NCBI GenBank assembly: GCA_007570785.1
Contig: ML660211.1
Coordinates: 603,352-667,351 of the forward strand
DNA length: 64,000 nt
Source of the DNA: Antilocapra americana
Lineage: Eukaryota; Chordata; Mammalia; Artiodactyla; Antilocapridae
Direction of reading: 5' to 3'
Translations under genes and position numbers: made by a program
Shown: piece by piece, positions 24,038-35,373 of the stretch
Numbering within the stretch: the first letter of the stretch is position 1
Layout of the letters: each line of letters starts with the position of its first letter
The notes under the pieces: generated by a model
Seen by the model: only the letters and a program-made list of their open reading frames with translations
Told to the model about the DNA's origin: nothing
Databases searched by the model: none

Positions 24038-24399
24038 TACCTTGGAGGTATATCATTTAGTGATCTCAAGAAAAAAAAAAAAATCAGCTTTTGTTTTCAT
24101 TAATTTCCTTGTTTTCTGTTTATTTCTTCTTTTTATTATATTCCTTTTCTTTTCCTTGCTTTAGGCTTAATTTGATATTTTTTCTATTTTATTTAGTTAG
24201 AAGCTTAAATTAGATTTTTCTCCTTTTCTAATATTAGTTACAATGCTACACTGTAAACTACTTTCGAGGCGTTGCTTTATATTTGTGGCATTGCTTTATA
24301 TTTGCTGTATATTTGAATATAGATAGAGAATAGATAGGAAGGTAAGTCCTACCACTATGTGAAGTGTTCTATAAATGTTGATTGCATTAAGTTGCTTGA

Positions 24400-24812
24400 T
24401 AGCATTTTTTATTTTTTTCATTAATTCCTGAATATAATACACTGTGAGTACTGGTTCATTCCTCATTTTACATCTATCAGTGTTTAGTTCATGTATTTCG
24501 ACTTACTTTTGCTATATGTTATATATCTGTTATATATGTTCTTTGAGAAATTACCCCTTTATTATTACACAAGAGATTTTTTATCTGTGAAAATAGTCTT
24601 CATTTAGAAATTAATATTATTCCAGTTTTCTTTCAGTCAGTATCTGCCTGGTGTTTTTTCTCTAATGTTTTTACTTTTATCTCCTGATTTTGTTTATATT
24701 TAATTGTGATTCTGGTAGATACAATATAAGTGGATCTTGGCTTTTAATCTAATCTGATAACCTATGTCTTTTAACTGATATGTTTATTTGGATCCTTTAC
24801 CTATTTTTAATA
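24400..24812 (-). mobile_element. Old L1M, left part, split by Tigger1
   Basis: The sequence is T-rich and follows the reverse complement of an old mammalian L1 (GTGGATCTTGGCTTTTAATC, then CTGATAACCTATGTCTTTTA and GATCCTTTACCTATTTTTAA). The same element appears to resume at about 27640. The call relies on remembered L1M sequence and is approximate at its left edge. Confidence 0.5.
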
Positions 24813-25239
24813 TACAGGCGCACTTCATCATATTGCATTGTGCTTTATTGTGTTCTTCAGACACTGCATTTTTTTTTTAACAAATCAAACGTTTATGGCA
24901 ACCTCATGCCTAGCAAGTCAATTGGTGCAATTTTTCCAACAGCTTCAGCACAATTTATGTCTCTGTGACACATTTTGTAATTCTTATAGTATTTCAAACT
25001 TTTAAATTATTACATTTGTTATGATGCTCTGTGATCAGTGACCTTTAATGTTACTATTATAATTAGTGGGGGAGGGTGCGTGCTATGAACCTTGCCCATA
25101 CAAGATGACAAACTTAATCCATAAATGCATGTGCCCTGACTGCTCCACCATCTGGCCATTCTCCAGTCTCTCTCCCTCTCCTCAATCTCCCTATTTCATG
25201 AGACACCACAGTATTGAAATTAGCCCAGATAATAACCTT

Positions 25240-27240
25240 ACAATGGCCTCTAAGTGCTGCTCAAGGGAAAGGAAGAATCACATGTTTCTCACCTTAAATC
25301 AAAAGCTAGAAATGATTAGGCTTAGTGAGGACAGGGTGTTAAAAGCCAAAACAGAACACTGGGCCTCTTGCACCACATGGCTAAGTCAAACTGTGATTCC
25401 AAGGAAAAATTTCTGAAGGAAGTGAAAAACATTACTCCAGTGACCATACAAATGATAAGAGGAGGAAAGAGCCTTATTGATGATATGAGAAAGTGTTAGT
25501 GGCCTAGACAGATGATCAAACCAACTGAAACATTCTCTTAAGGCTAAAGCCTGATCCAGAGCAAAACTGTAACTCCCTTCAGTTCTATGAAGGCTGAGAA
25601 CAGTAAGGAAGCTGCAGAAGAAAAGTCTGAAGTTTATGAAGTTTAAAAAAAATAAACTATCTTCATAACATAAAAGTGTAAGGTGAAGAAGCAAGTGCTG
25701 GTGAACGGAATCTAGAAAAATGGTCCTGAAGAATTCAATTACAGGGCAGCAATGGAGAAACAGACATAGAGAATAGACTCATGGACATAGGGAGAGGGGA
25801 GGAGAGGGTGAGATGTGTGGGAAGAGTAACATGGAAACTTACATTACCATAAGTAAAAGAGATAGCCAAAGGGAATTTGCTGTATGGCTCGGGAAACTCA
25901 AACAGGGGCTCTGTTATCAACCTAGGCGGGTGGATGGGGAAGGGAATGGGAGGGAGGTTCAAAAGGGAGGGGATATAGGTATACCTATGGCTGACTCATG
26001 CTGAGGTTTGACAGAAAACAACAAAATTCTGTAAAGCAATTATCCTTCAATAAAAAAAATTAATAAAATTTTTAAAAAGTGCTGGTGTAGAAGCAGATGC
26101 AAGTTATCCAGAATATCTAGTTAAGATCATTAAAGAAGGGGGTCACACTAGACAACACATTTTCAATGTATACAAAACAACTTTCTACTGGCAGAGGATG
26201 TCATCTGGGACTTTCACAGCCAGAGAGGAGTCACTGCTTGTCTTCAAAGCTTCAAAGGACAGCCTGATGCTATTGTTAGAGGCTAATGCAGCTGGTGACA
26301 GTGATTTGAAGGCCAACTCATTTACCATTCTGAAAATCCTAGGATCCTTAAAAGAATTATGCTAAGTCTACCCTGCCCATGATCTATAAATAGAACAATA
26401 AAACCTCTATAACAGCATATTCATTGCCAAGATGATTTACTGCTTACACCTACTGCTCAGAAAAAAAGATTTCTTTCAAAACATTACTGCCCATTGACAA
26501 TGCACCTGGTCACCAAAAAGCTCTGATGGAAATGTACGAGATTAATGTTGTTTTCATGCCTGCGAACACAAAAGTCATTCTGTCGGTTCATAGATCAAGA
26601 AGTAGTTTTAAATTTCAAGTTTTACTGTTCAAGAAATCCATTTTGCAAGGCCACAGCTGCCATAGATAGTGATTCCTCTGATAGATCTTGACAAAGTAAA
26701 TTGAAAACCTTCTGGAACATATTTAGCTTCAAGACACCATAAGAACATTCTGATTCATGGGAAGAGATCAAATATCAATATTAACAGGAATTTGAAAGAA
26801 GTTGGTTTCAACTCTCATGGATGACTTTGAGGAGTTCAAGACTTAACCAAGAAAAGGGAGGCGGGGGGACTATAGATTCAGTAGAAATAAAAAGAGAACT
26901 AAAATTAGAGCCTGAAGATGTGACTGAATTGCTGAAATCTTACGATAAAACTTGAAGGATAAGAAGTTACTTCTTAAGTATGTGCAAAGAAAGTGGTTTC
27001 TTGAGATGGAAACTACACTTGGCGATAATGCTGTGAAGATTAGTGAAATGACAACAAAGGATTTAAAGATTACATAAACTTAGTTGAGAAAGCAGCAGCG
27101 GGGTTTGAGATGATTGACTCCAATTTTGAAAGAATCTCTTACTGTGGGTAAAATGCTATCACACAGCATTACATGCTACAGAGAAATTCTTTGTGAAAGG
27201 AAGGGTCAGTCTGAATATGGCAAACTCCAAGTCTATGTAT
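25240..27240 (+). pseudogene. Tigger1 transposase remnant
   Basis: Transposases of this family have an N-terminal CENP-B-like helix-turn-helix followed by a DDE catalytic domain, and they cut and paste the element at TA sites. The only sizeable open part is at 25066-25416, which contains the transposase start MASKCCSRE and the helix-turn-helix segment LTLNQKLEMIRLSE. Downstream the frame is lost through many stops, shifts and the L1 insertion. Nucleotide-level similarity still continues to about 27240, where the C-terminal TVGKMLS-like region is recognisable (ACTGTGGGTAAAATGCTATC). No enzyme can be produced. Confidence 0.75.
25704..26076 (+). mobile_element. Ruminant L1 3' end inserted in Tigger1, 11-bp TSD
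   Basis: A 5'-truncated L1 3' UTR (GAATAGACTCATGGACATAG, GGGAAACTCAAACAGGGGC, AATTATCCTTCAATAAAAAA). Perfect direct repeats AAGTGCTGGTG at 25693-25703 and 26077-26087 enclose it. Removing it restores continuous Tigger1 sequence. Confidence 0.92.
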
Positions 27241-27586
27241 TCTGAGAAATTGCCTCAGGCACCCTAACCTTTAGCAACCACTGCCCTAATCAGTCAGCAG
27301 CCATCAATACCAAGGCAAGACTTTCCAGCAACAAAAAGATTATGACTTGATGAAAGCTCAGGTGGCTAGTTTTCTTAGAAGTTAAATTTATTTTCAAATT
27401 TAGGTATGTACATTGATTTTCAGACATAATACTATTACATACTAGTAGACTGTAGTATAATGTAAACGTAATTTCTATATGCACTGGGAAGCCAAAAACT
27501 TTGTATAATTTGCTTTATTACAGTGGTCTGGAACTGAACCCACAATATCACTGAGGTTTGACTGCAACGACTTTGTTGAGATATAA

Positions 27587-27587
<1 letters not shown>

Positions 27588-27617
<30 letters not shown>
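27588..27617 (+). repeat. (CA)n microsatellite
   Basis: An uninterrupted CA tract of about 30 bases just right of the Tigger1 end. Confidence 0.97.
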
Positions 27618-27620
<3 letters not shown>

Positions 27621-27639
27621 TAAACACATAAATCCTCTT

Positions 27640-28285
27640 TATAAAGCTTATAATTCATAATTGAAGTAAATCTACCGTCTTTCTACTTATGCTCTATTTT
27701 AATATTTATTTTTAATTTCTTTTAACTTGTTTTTCCTCCCATCTCTGGACTTAATTGAGCATTTTAATGATTCTATCTCACATCTCTATTGACTAATCTT
27801 TATACTTTTAAAAAGTTTAATGTGTTGTCTTATAGTTCACAATATACATTTTAAATAACCCGTGCCTACTATCAAATACTACTGTACTGTTTCATATATA
27901 AAAGAAAGTCCTTAAAACCACACAATGGCATTTTCTTTGATGTAATTTCTGCTATATTTGTCATATATTTTACTTTTACATGTGCTATGAAGACAACACA
28001 TTGCTACTAACTTTGCTTTAAAAAGTCAATTATTAATTAGAGAAAATAAGGTAAGTAAAAATAATGCATTTTATTTTATATTAATTTATGTTTTCAAAAC
28101 TCATTTGTCTCTTGGAACCTTGTTCAAGTTTTAAAGTTATATGCAACCTTCTCATGAAGAATTTCTTTGAACATTTGTTATAGGGTGGTCTATTGGCAAT
28201 ATGTTCTCCCAATTCTTGTTTGCCTGAAAGTTTTCTTGGAAAATTTTTTCTGAGTATAAATTTCTGGACTGAAAGTTATATTTAC
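27640..28285 (-). mobile_element. Old L1M, right part, split by Tigger1
   Basis: T-rich sequence collinear with the reverse complement of an old L1: AAGTAAATCTACCGTCTTTC, TTATAGTTCACAATATACAT, CATATATTTTACTTTTACAT, TTTGAACATTTGTTATAG, TCTTGTTTGCCTGAAAG. It continues the segment ending at 24812 on the far side of Tigger1. Confidence 0.55.
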
Positions 28286-28294
28286 ATATATATG

Positions 28295-28500
28295 CAAAAC
28301 CCAGAACACTGACAAAATCAAATCTGGTATGGATGTGGAGTAACAGGAACTCTTATTCATTCTTGATGCAAATTCAAAATGATATGGTCACTCTGGAAGA
28401 CAATTTGGCATATATATGTATGAAATCACTTTGCTGTAAACCTAAAACTGACACGACATTTTAAATTCACTATACTTCAATTTTATAAAATGATATGAAC
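28295..28500 (+). mobile_element. Old L1 remnant with internal deletion
   Basis: ORF2-like sequence (GGAACTCTTATTCATTCTTG, GGTCACTCTGGAAGACAATT) jumps at about 28420 to an L1 3' end (TCACTTTGCTGTAAACCTAA, CACTATACTTCAATTTTA). Confidence 0.6.
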
Positions 28501-29060
28501 AGTCCAATATGTACTCCTTTTAAAATGGAATTCCTGATTTATTTTTGGCATGGATTTCTCCCTAATATTAACAACATTTCAGGACATATATAATCTCAAG
28601 TGGCAAAATGAAGTTAATGAAGTATACCATAAAGAGAAGGGAGTTTTCTGACCTCAGAGCAGAAATTCTTGGTCACTTTAAGCAGTTATAGAGTAATTTC
28701 ATATGTTCTTATAAATAAGGAAAAAATGGTGAAATGGTTGATATTTCCTTGGTACTTTGTTAATAAGCACTGATAAAAAGAATTTATCAGACCTTCTGTC
28801 CATCATAAATCTGCACTGGGATGCTTATCAACTTTGAAAGAAAACCAAATTAGCAACTCTAGGCAAAACTTATTTAAATAACTGTTGTTACCTAACCATA
28901 ATTAAAAACAGCTAGGTCTTGACAAAACATTTTCATTGTGATTAATTTCAGGGACAGTAATTTGGAGAACTCACCTTAGGAACATATTTTCTTCCTTCTA
29001 AGACCTTCCAAAATCATTCTTGTAAGTTCATAATGAAATGAAAAAAGAGGATAGGCTTAT
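28501..29060. other. Unassigned AT-rich sequence
   Basis: No gene or repeat recognised. Confidence 0.5.
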
Positions 29061-29075
29061 AAGAAAATGTCATTA

Positions 29076-29638
29076 TCTGCCGCATTGTTTACAATAGCCA
29101 GGACATGGAAGCAACCTAGATGCCCATCAACTGACGAATGGATAAGAAAGCTGTGGTACATATACACAATGGAATATTACTCAGCATTAAAACAAAATTC
29201 ATTTGAAGCAGTTCTACTCAGGTGGATGGAACTGGAGCTTATTATCCAGAGTGAAGTAAGCCAGAAGCAAAAACAACAATACAGTATACTAACGCATATA
29301 TATCAAATTTAGAAAGATGGTAACGAGAACCCTGCATGCGAGACAGCCAAAGGAACGTAGATGTTTAGAACAGACTCGTGGACTCTGTGGAAGAGGGCAA
29401 GGGTGGGATGATATGGGAGAATGGCATTGAAACATGTTAATTATCATATGTGAAATCAATCGCCAGCCCAGGGTTGATGCTCGGGGCTGGTGCACCGAGA
29501 TGTCCCAGGGGGAGGGAATCGGGAGGGAGAAGGGACTGGGGTTCTGGAAGGGGAGCATATGTAAACCCATGGCGGTTTCATGTCATTGTATGGCAAAACC
29601 AACACAATAAAAAATGAAAAAATTTAAAAAAAAAGAAA
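29076..29638 (+). mobile_element. 5'-truncated L1-BT with 15-bp TSD
   Basis: A sense-strand L1-BT fragment starting in the ORF2 C-terminus and running through the 3' UTR to an A-rich tail (AACACAATAAAAAATG and further A-runs). Perfect direct repeats AAGAAAATGTCATTA lie at 29061-29075 and 29639-29653. The open stretch 29067-29312 ends with the ORF2 C-terminal residues; its first ATG lies in the TSD and is not a real start. Confidence 0.97.
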
Positions 29639-29852
29639 AAGAAAATGTCATTAGAATTTTGCTTCTCTGACAATGTTCCAGTGTTATGTATGAAATAAAG
29701 GACTATATATATAGTCCCATCACAGTGAGTCTCAAATTGACCCAAATTTCAATATGATTTAATTTTATTTTATATATTTTCCCTTTTCTATTATTGCATT
29801 TTGTATAATCTGCCTAGGGTAAGTTATACTTAAATTTTTTTCATTGACTGTC

Positions 29853-30105
29853 CCATGCTTAGTCACGCAGTCATGTCCAACTTTTTGCAACCCAGTGGAC
29901 TGTAGCCTTTCAGGATCCTCTGTCCACAGGGATTCTCCAGGGATTTTCCAGGCAAGAATACTGTACTGGGTTGCCATGCTCTCATTCAGGGGATTTTCCC
30001 AACCCAGGGATCGAACCCAAGTCTCCTGCATTGTAGGTAGATTCTTTATCATCTGAGCCACCAGGGAAGCCCAAGAATACTGGAGTGGGTAGCCTATCCG
30101 TATTG
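29853..30105 (-). mobile_element. Bov-tA SINE, slightly extended
   Basis: Reverse-oriented Bov-tA whose tRNA-like head contains an intact RNA polymerase III box B (GGTTCGATCCC on the minus strand). To the right of the head is a short extra piece, AGAATACTGGAGTGGGTAGC, suggesting a partial second unit. Confidence 0.94.
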
Positions 30106-30431
30106 ATTAAATATACACAATTGCTTAGTTTGGAAACAGTTTCAATAAAAAGAATATAAGGTTATTGATATATAGTTACACATTAAAAAATTTACTATGA
30201 TTAAAGCCAAATATCTAATAATTTAATTGAAATGGATATTTACAGTGTGTTATAGATGTATTGTTATTATTTATTTTCTAATATTTCTTTATTAATATAT
30301 TTAATTAATAATATAATCATTAATTATATATTAAACATATTATTATAATTATATATAACATTCTGAAAATTACCAAAATATCAAATAATTAATACTGATT
30401 CTTATTACATTTTGTGCCAAAAGTTAAAAAT
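30106..30431. other. Very AT-rich unassigned sequence
   Basis: Includes a nearly pure A/T stretch at about 30265-30365. No gene. Confidence 0.6.
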
Positions 30432-30700
30432 GGCTTTATTCACAATTAGGAAAATATACAGACAGTCCAAATACCTATCAACTGGTTAAGTACATAACTA
30501 TGCTTTATACATACAACTGAATACTACTCAGCAATTAAAAAACACAAAGCACAAACTACTGATGAATGCCACAGCATGGAGGAATCCCAAATACACCAAG
30601 CCAAGAAGAGAGTCTAGACTTAAAAGGCAATGTGATATATAATTGAATTTACATAACATTCTTGGAAAGACAAATTATAGGGGCATGAAATATGTCAGGA
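30432..30700 (+). mobile_element. Old L1M ORF2 remnant
   Basis: The pattern of the L1 ORF2 end is visible: CCTATCAACTGGTTAAGTAC, GAATACTACTCAGCAATTAA, ACTGATGAATGCCACAGCAT. Strongly diverged and without frame. Confidence 0.65.
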
Positions 30701-30961
30701 AAAGGTGTGAGAGAAGGAAGATGACTAGAAAAATAAGAAATTCTGAAGAAAGTTTGTGCTTCCTAAATATACATCCAGGAGCGAGGATGCTCTTGAAAGA
30801 ATTCTTGCATCCCGGTGTTTAGAGCAGCCCTATTCATATTGCACGGATATATGTCAATCCACTGTAAACAGTGTTGTTCTAGACATTATATAAATACATA
30901 TATTATATATATAAAATGACATAAATCAGAATATTAATGTTATATATATTTATCTTATTAT

Positions 30962-31793
30962 ATAGAAGCTGGATGAAGCACAGACTGTAATCAAGACTGT
31001 CAGGAGAAATATCAACAACCTCAGATATGCAGATGACACCACATTTATGGCTGAAGGTGAAGAGGAGCTGAAGAGCCTCTTGATGAAAGTGAAGGAGGGG
31101 AGTGAAAATGTTGGCTTAAAACTCAACTTTCAAAAAATGAAGGTCATGGCATCTGGTCCCATCACTTCATGGCAAATAGATGGGGAAACAATGGAAACAG
31201 TGACAGATTTTATTTTCTTGAGCTCCAAAACTACTGCAGATGGTGATTGCAGCCATGAAATTCAAAAACTCTTGCTCTTTGGAAGAAAAGCTATGACCAA
31301 CCTAGAGAGCATATTAAAAAGCAGAAACATTACTTTGCCAACAAAGGTCTGTCTAGTCAAAACTATGGTTTTCCAGTAGTCATGTAAGGATGTGAGAATT
31401 GGACCATAAAGAAGGCTGAATGACGAAGAATTGATGCTTTTGAGCTGTGGTGTTGGAGAAGACTCTTGAGAGTCCTGTAGACTGCAAGGAGATCAAAACA
31501 GTCAACCTTAAAGGAAATCAATCCTGAATATTCATTAGAAGGACTGATGCTGAAGCTCCAATACTTTGGCCACCTGAGGTGAAGAGCTGACTCATTAGAA
31601 AAGACCCTGATGCTGGGAAAGATCAAAGGCAGGAGGAGGAGACAATAGAGGACGAGACGGTTGGGTGGCATCACTGACTCAATGGACACGAGTTTGAGCA
31701 AGCTCTGGGAGATGGTGAAGGACAGGGAAGCCTGGTGTGCTGCAGTCCATGGGGTTGCATAGAGTTGGACACAACTGAGTGATTGAATAACAA
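30962..31793 (+). mobile_element. BovB 3' half
   Basis: BovB sense sequence from just before the RT catalytic box (CAGATATGCAGATGACACC at about 31022) to its 3' end (GGACACAACTGAGTGATTGA). One open frame of 110 codons lies at 31047-31379, ending where the other copies read on. The copy is frame-broken after that. Confidence 0.94.
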
Positions 31794-31868
31794 CAATTTA
31801 TAATAGCCAAGACATGGAAACAACTCTAATGCTCATGAACAGAGATTGGCTTAAAACAATGTGGTGTA

Positions 31869-32224
31869 TTTATATATCAGAGAAGGCACTGGCACCCCAA
31901 TCCAGTACTCTTGCCTGGAAAACCCCAAGGACAGAGGAGCCTGGTGGGCTGCAGTCCATGTGGTGGCTAAGAATCAGACCCGACTGAGCGACTTCACTTT
32001 CACGCATTGGAGAAGGAAATGGCAACCCATTCCAGTGTTCTTGCCTGGAGAATCCCAGGGACAGGGGAGCCCGGTGGGCTGCCATCTATGGGGTCACAGA
32101 GAGTTGGACACATATATATATATATGAATATATATATATTCATATACACACACTTATACATGTACACATATACACACACTCATATACATATACACACACA
32201 CACACATATATATATACACACACA
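31869..32224 (+). mobile_element. BOV-A2 SINE with long TA/CA tail, 19-bp TSD
   Basis: Two BovA units (GAGAAGGCACTGGCACCCC and GAGAAGGAAATGGCAACCC) are followed by a TA- and CA-rich tail from about 32110. Direct repeats at 31850-31868 and 32225-32243 (CTTAAAACAATGTGGTGTA, one mismatch) enclose the SINE and this tail, so most of the microsatellite lies inside the insertion. Confidence 0.93.
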
Positions 32225-32244
32225 CTTAAAACAATGTGATGTAA

Positions 32245-32288
<44 letters not shown>
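32110..32288 (+). repeat. Compound TA/CA/TG microsatellite
   Basis: Alternating blocks of TATATA, CATATACACACA and TGTGTG followed by a long TA run near 32260-32286. It is part SINE tail and part right target duplication. Confidence 0.95.
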
Positions 32289-32289
<1 letters not shown>

Positions 32290-32760
32290 GCAATTTTACT
32301 CAGTCTTTAAAAGAGAAATATTTCCATTTCAAGCAACACTGATGGACCTAGAAATATTACACTAAGTGAAGTAAGTCAGGCAGAGAAGAACACATACTAA
32401 ATGATGTCATCTACATGTGGAGACTAAGAAATAATATGAGTGATTCTATATACAGACCAGAAAGTGAATCACAGACATAGGAAACAAACCTTAGGGTTAC
32501 CAAAAGGGAGAGATAGTGAGGGGTAATTAGGAGTCTGGGATTAGAAGATACAAGTTACTATACTTAAAACAGGTAAGAAACAAGGACTTAGTTTTTAGCT
32601 AGGAAGCCATATTCAATATTTTACAGTAACCTAAAATGTAATGTAATCTGAAATAGATATAGGTAAAATGTATAAATATATACGTAGCCGAATCACTATG
32701 CTGTGCCTTTGAAACTAACACAATATAATACATTAACTATATTTCATTTAAAAAAGAAAT

Positions 32761-33114
32761 AGAAAATGCTTAGGGAGACTGCAATAAAACTAATGTAAGT
32801 CTTGATTTTGGTGTTATTTATAGCTCATAGAGTTTGTACAAAAGTATGTGAATTTTGCTGTATTAAATTAGACTTTGAAATGTAAAAATTTATGATGTGA
32901 ACTAACAACAACAAAAAACAATGAATTACAAATAGGTTGGCTACATAAAAGTAAAAATTCACCAAGAAGTTAAAATAGTAAATTAGCTATTCTCCCATTA
33001 GTATGTTTACCACTTAAGACCTTGCTGTTAACAATTGACCTGCCTACAGAAAAGCTATGTTATATAAAAGGTACCAGTATAATTGACAATTTTCATCAAA
33101 TGAAAGCATAAAAC
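32761..33114. other. Unassigned AT-rich sequence
   Basis: No gene or repeat recognised. Confidence 0.5.
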
Positions 33115-33127
33115 TATACCTTAGCAG

Positions 33128-33341
33128 GGCTTTCCAGATGGCGCTCGTGGTAAGGAACCAACATTCCAATGCAGGTAGAGACACAGGTTCCATCCCTGGG
33201 TCAGGAAGTTCCCCTAGAGAAGGGCATGGCAAGCCACTACAGTATTCTTGTCTGGAGAATACATGGACAGAAGAAACTGGTGGGCTACAGTCCACAGGAT
33301 CACAAAGACCGGCACACAACTGAAGCAGCTTCGTAGGCACG
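33128..33341 (+). mobile_element. Bov-tA SINE with 13-bp TSD
   Basis: Sense Bov-tA starting GGCTTTCCAGATGGCGCTCG. Box B is mutated (GGTTCCATCCC). Perfect repeats TATACCTTAGCAG at 33115-33127 and 33342-33354. Confidence 0.95.
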
Positions 33342-33354
33342 TATACCTTAGCAG

Positions 33355-33649
33355 TCAAATAGGTTTATTGAGTAGTGTTGATTAAAGGAACTATTAATGA
33401 AGATGCTGGCAGTTAGGAGAAATAAACAAGGGGAGACGAGGCTTCCCAGGAGGGAGCTACAGCATAAAATTATCATCCCAATGTAAAAAGGAACAAGGGG
33501 AAAGAGTATCTCTGAACCCAGCAGAAGATGTAGTTATACCGACATCAGTTATAGTGACTGATGGCCTTCAGGGGAGAAACAGAGCCAAGGCCTCGTGGTG
33601 GCTACCCTACCTTTACTAGGATGAGCTACCCTACCTTTACTCTTCTCTT
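33355..33649. other. Unassigned sequence
   Basis: Contains a short internal repeat of CTACCCTACCTTTACT at 33603-33640. Nothing else recognised. Confidence 0.5.
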
Positions 33650-34135
33650 TTTCTTGAGATTTAGGTATAATGGGCACAAACAATTGCACATATATAATAG
33701 ATACATTTTGATGAGTTTGGACCTAAGTACGCACTCATGATACCATCACCATAATCAAGGCACTAAACACATCTATCACTTCCAAAAATGTCCATGTGCT
33801 TGTGTTTGTGTATTTTGTGGTCAGAATACTTAACATGATGTCTACCCTCTCAATAAGTTTTGAGGTACACAATATCATACTGTTAACTGCAGGCACTGTG
33901 TTTTACGGCACAGTCTGTTATTTGTTGTATAGAAGCTTTTAGTCTGATGCAGTCCCACTTGTCTAACTTTAGTTTTGTTTGTACTTTTGGTGTTAAATCC
34001 AAAAGACTATTACCAATACCAACTTTTTCTGTATGTTTTCTTCGGGGAGTGTTAGAGTTTTATGTCTTACATTTAAGTCTTTAAATCATTTTCAGTTGAT
34101 TTTTCTGTATATGGTAAAATGTCTTTTTCCATTTT
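33650..34135 (-). mobile_element. Old L1M remnant
   Basis: Reverse complement of an old L1. The left part has TTGATGAGTTTGGACC and CACCATAATCAAGGCAC (3' UTR). The right part has GTATAGAAGCTTTTAGTC and TTGATTTTTCTGTATATGG (ORF2). Confidence 0.7.
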
Positions 34136-34480
34136 TAAAATCAACATGAAGACACCTTGTATTCTTAATATTTTATTTATTCACTTCCCTCAGTAACTGA
34201 AATGCCCTTTCAGTAGCTATTCAAGATTCATATCTTAAAGATGACTGATGTAATATTTATGGGTGTGTTTAAAGTTATCGATTACTTCAGCAGAATTCCT
34301 ATCTGACAAGAAGTTTAAAATGTCAGGAGTTTGTGTGTGAAGTCACTATGAACTTCCCTGCCCCTTCACACCCCAAACAGGGTTAGGAGCCCCCTGCTCT
34401 ATGCTTCCAGAGGCTCTCCTGCCTGGCAGAATCACTGTTTGTAACATTTGTTCTGTCACTGACTGTTCTCACGCATGCTT
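34136..34480. other. Unassigned sequence
   Basis: A GC-richer patch at 34355-34435 (CCCCTTCACACCCCAAAC, CTCTCCTGCCTGGCAGAATC) may be an old repeat I cannot name. Confidence 0.4.
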
Positions 34481-34493
34481 CATTTTCTCATTT

Positions 34494-34715
34494 GAAGTGA
34501 ACGTTAAAGTGTTAGTTGCTCAGTCATGTCCAATTCTTTGTGACCCCATGAACTGTATGCCACCAGTTTCCTCTGTCCATGGAAGTTTCTAGGCAAGAAT
34601 CCTGGAGTGGGTAGCCATTTCTCCAGGGGATCTTCCCAACCCAGGGATCGAACCCCAGTCTCACACATTGCAGGCAGAAGGCAGATTCTTTATCATCTGA
34701 GCCACCTGGGAAGCC
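34494..34715 (-). mobile_element. Bov-tA SINE
   Basis: Reverse-oriented Bov-tA with an intact box B (GGTTCGATCCC on the minus strand) and head ending ACCTGGGAAGCC. Imperfect repeats CATTTTCTCATTT (34481-34493) and CATTTTCCCACTT (34716-34728) flank it. Confidence 0.94.
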
Positions 34716-34728
34716 CATTTTCCCACTT

Positions 34729-35322
34729 ATGAGGAATTTGAACACTGGCTTTATATCCCAACACTGACAGTTTCTGACATAGCATATATACTTAATCAAT
34801 GTTTATTAAATATGTGCAAAAATATTTTAGACACTAATTTTATTTTTTATATTGTTAAATGATATAAGTATCAAAATCACTAAAGGTCTATTTTTTTTTT
34901 CAATTGTCTCTTACTCTGCAATTGCCAAGTTGAGATTGTAACTTTCTATCTTGCCATTTCATATCAGTTCAGCAAAACTGCACAAAATACCTCTTATTTT
35001 GGTAAATATAATAATGAAAACAGTAACCTTACCTAGTTGTTGACCTAAGAGCAGAGGTAAGCACAAACAGCATTGAAATACAGGCAGAATGAGGCAAGTG
35101 TCATAACTATTTAATGCAAAATATTCTATCAACACAAAAAATGGAATTTTTACCTAGAAGTCTTCTTTTTGAATGGATGGTGTTTATATATTTGATGAAA
35201 GAGAATAGAGAAAGGGTTTACAGTAACATAAAAAGTAAGGCGATAGAGTGATCAGAAACTGTCAGAGATATCTAATTTAAATGAATTACAGATGTATAAG
35301 AGCATTTAATTGGAGGGGAAAG

Positions 35323-35373
<51 letters not shown>

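Larger units (their letters stand above)
24815..27564 (+). mobile_element. Tigger1 DNA transposon, split by an L1 fragment
   Basis: The left end starts CAGGCGCACTTC right after a TA dinucleotide (24813-24814). The right end reads CACTGAGGTTTGACTG and ends at 27564. These are diverged terminal inverted repeats of the Tigger1 (pogo/Tc1-mariner) family. The interior follows Tigger1 in order, including an A-rich transposase region and the LINQ-region CTTAAATCAAAAGCTAGAAATG. An L1 3' end interrupts it at 25704-26076. The right flanking base pair is CA rather than TA, probably mutated. It is long dead. Confidence 0.85.
31797..32760 (+). mobile_element. Old L1 split by a BOV-A2 SINE
   Basis: The left part, 31797-31868, is ORF2 (AATAGCCAAGACATGGAAAC). 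The right part resumes around 32243 and runs through CAAGCAACACTGATGGACCT and AAGTGAAGTAAGTCAGGCAG to an L1 3' end (CTATGCTGTGCCTTTGAAAC). No usable frame. Confidence 0.85.

Noticed and set aside
32007..32342. Frame encoding long runs of Thr, His, Ile and Tyr
   Set aside because: Translation of a SINE and a TA/CA microsatellite, not a gene.
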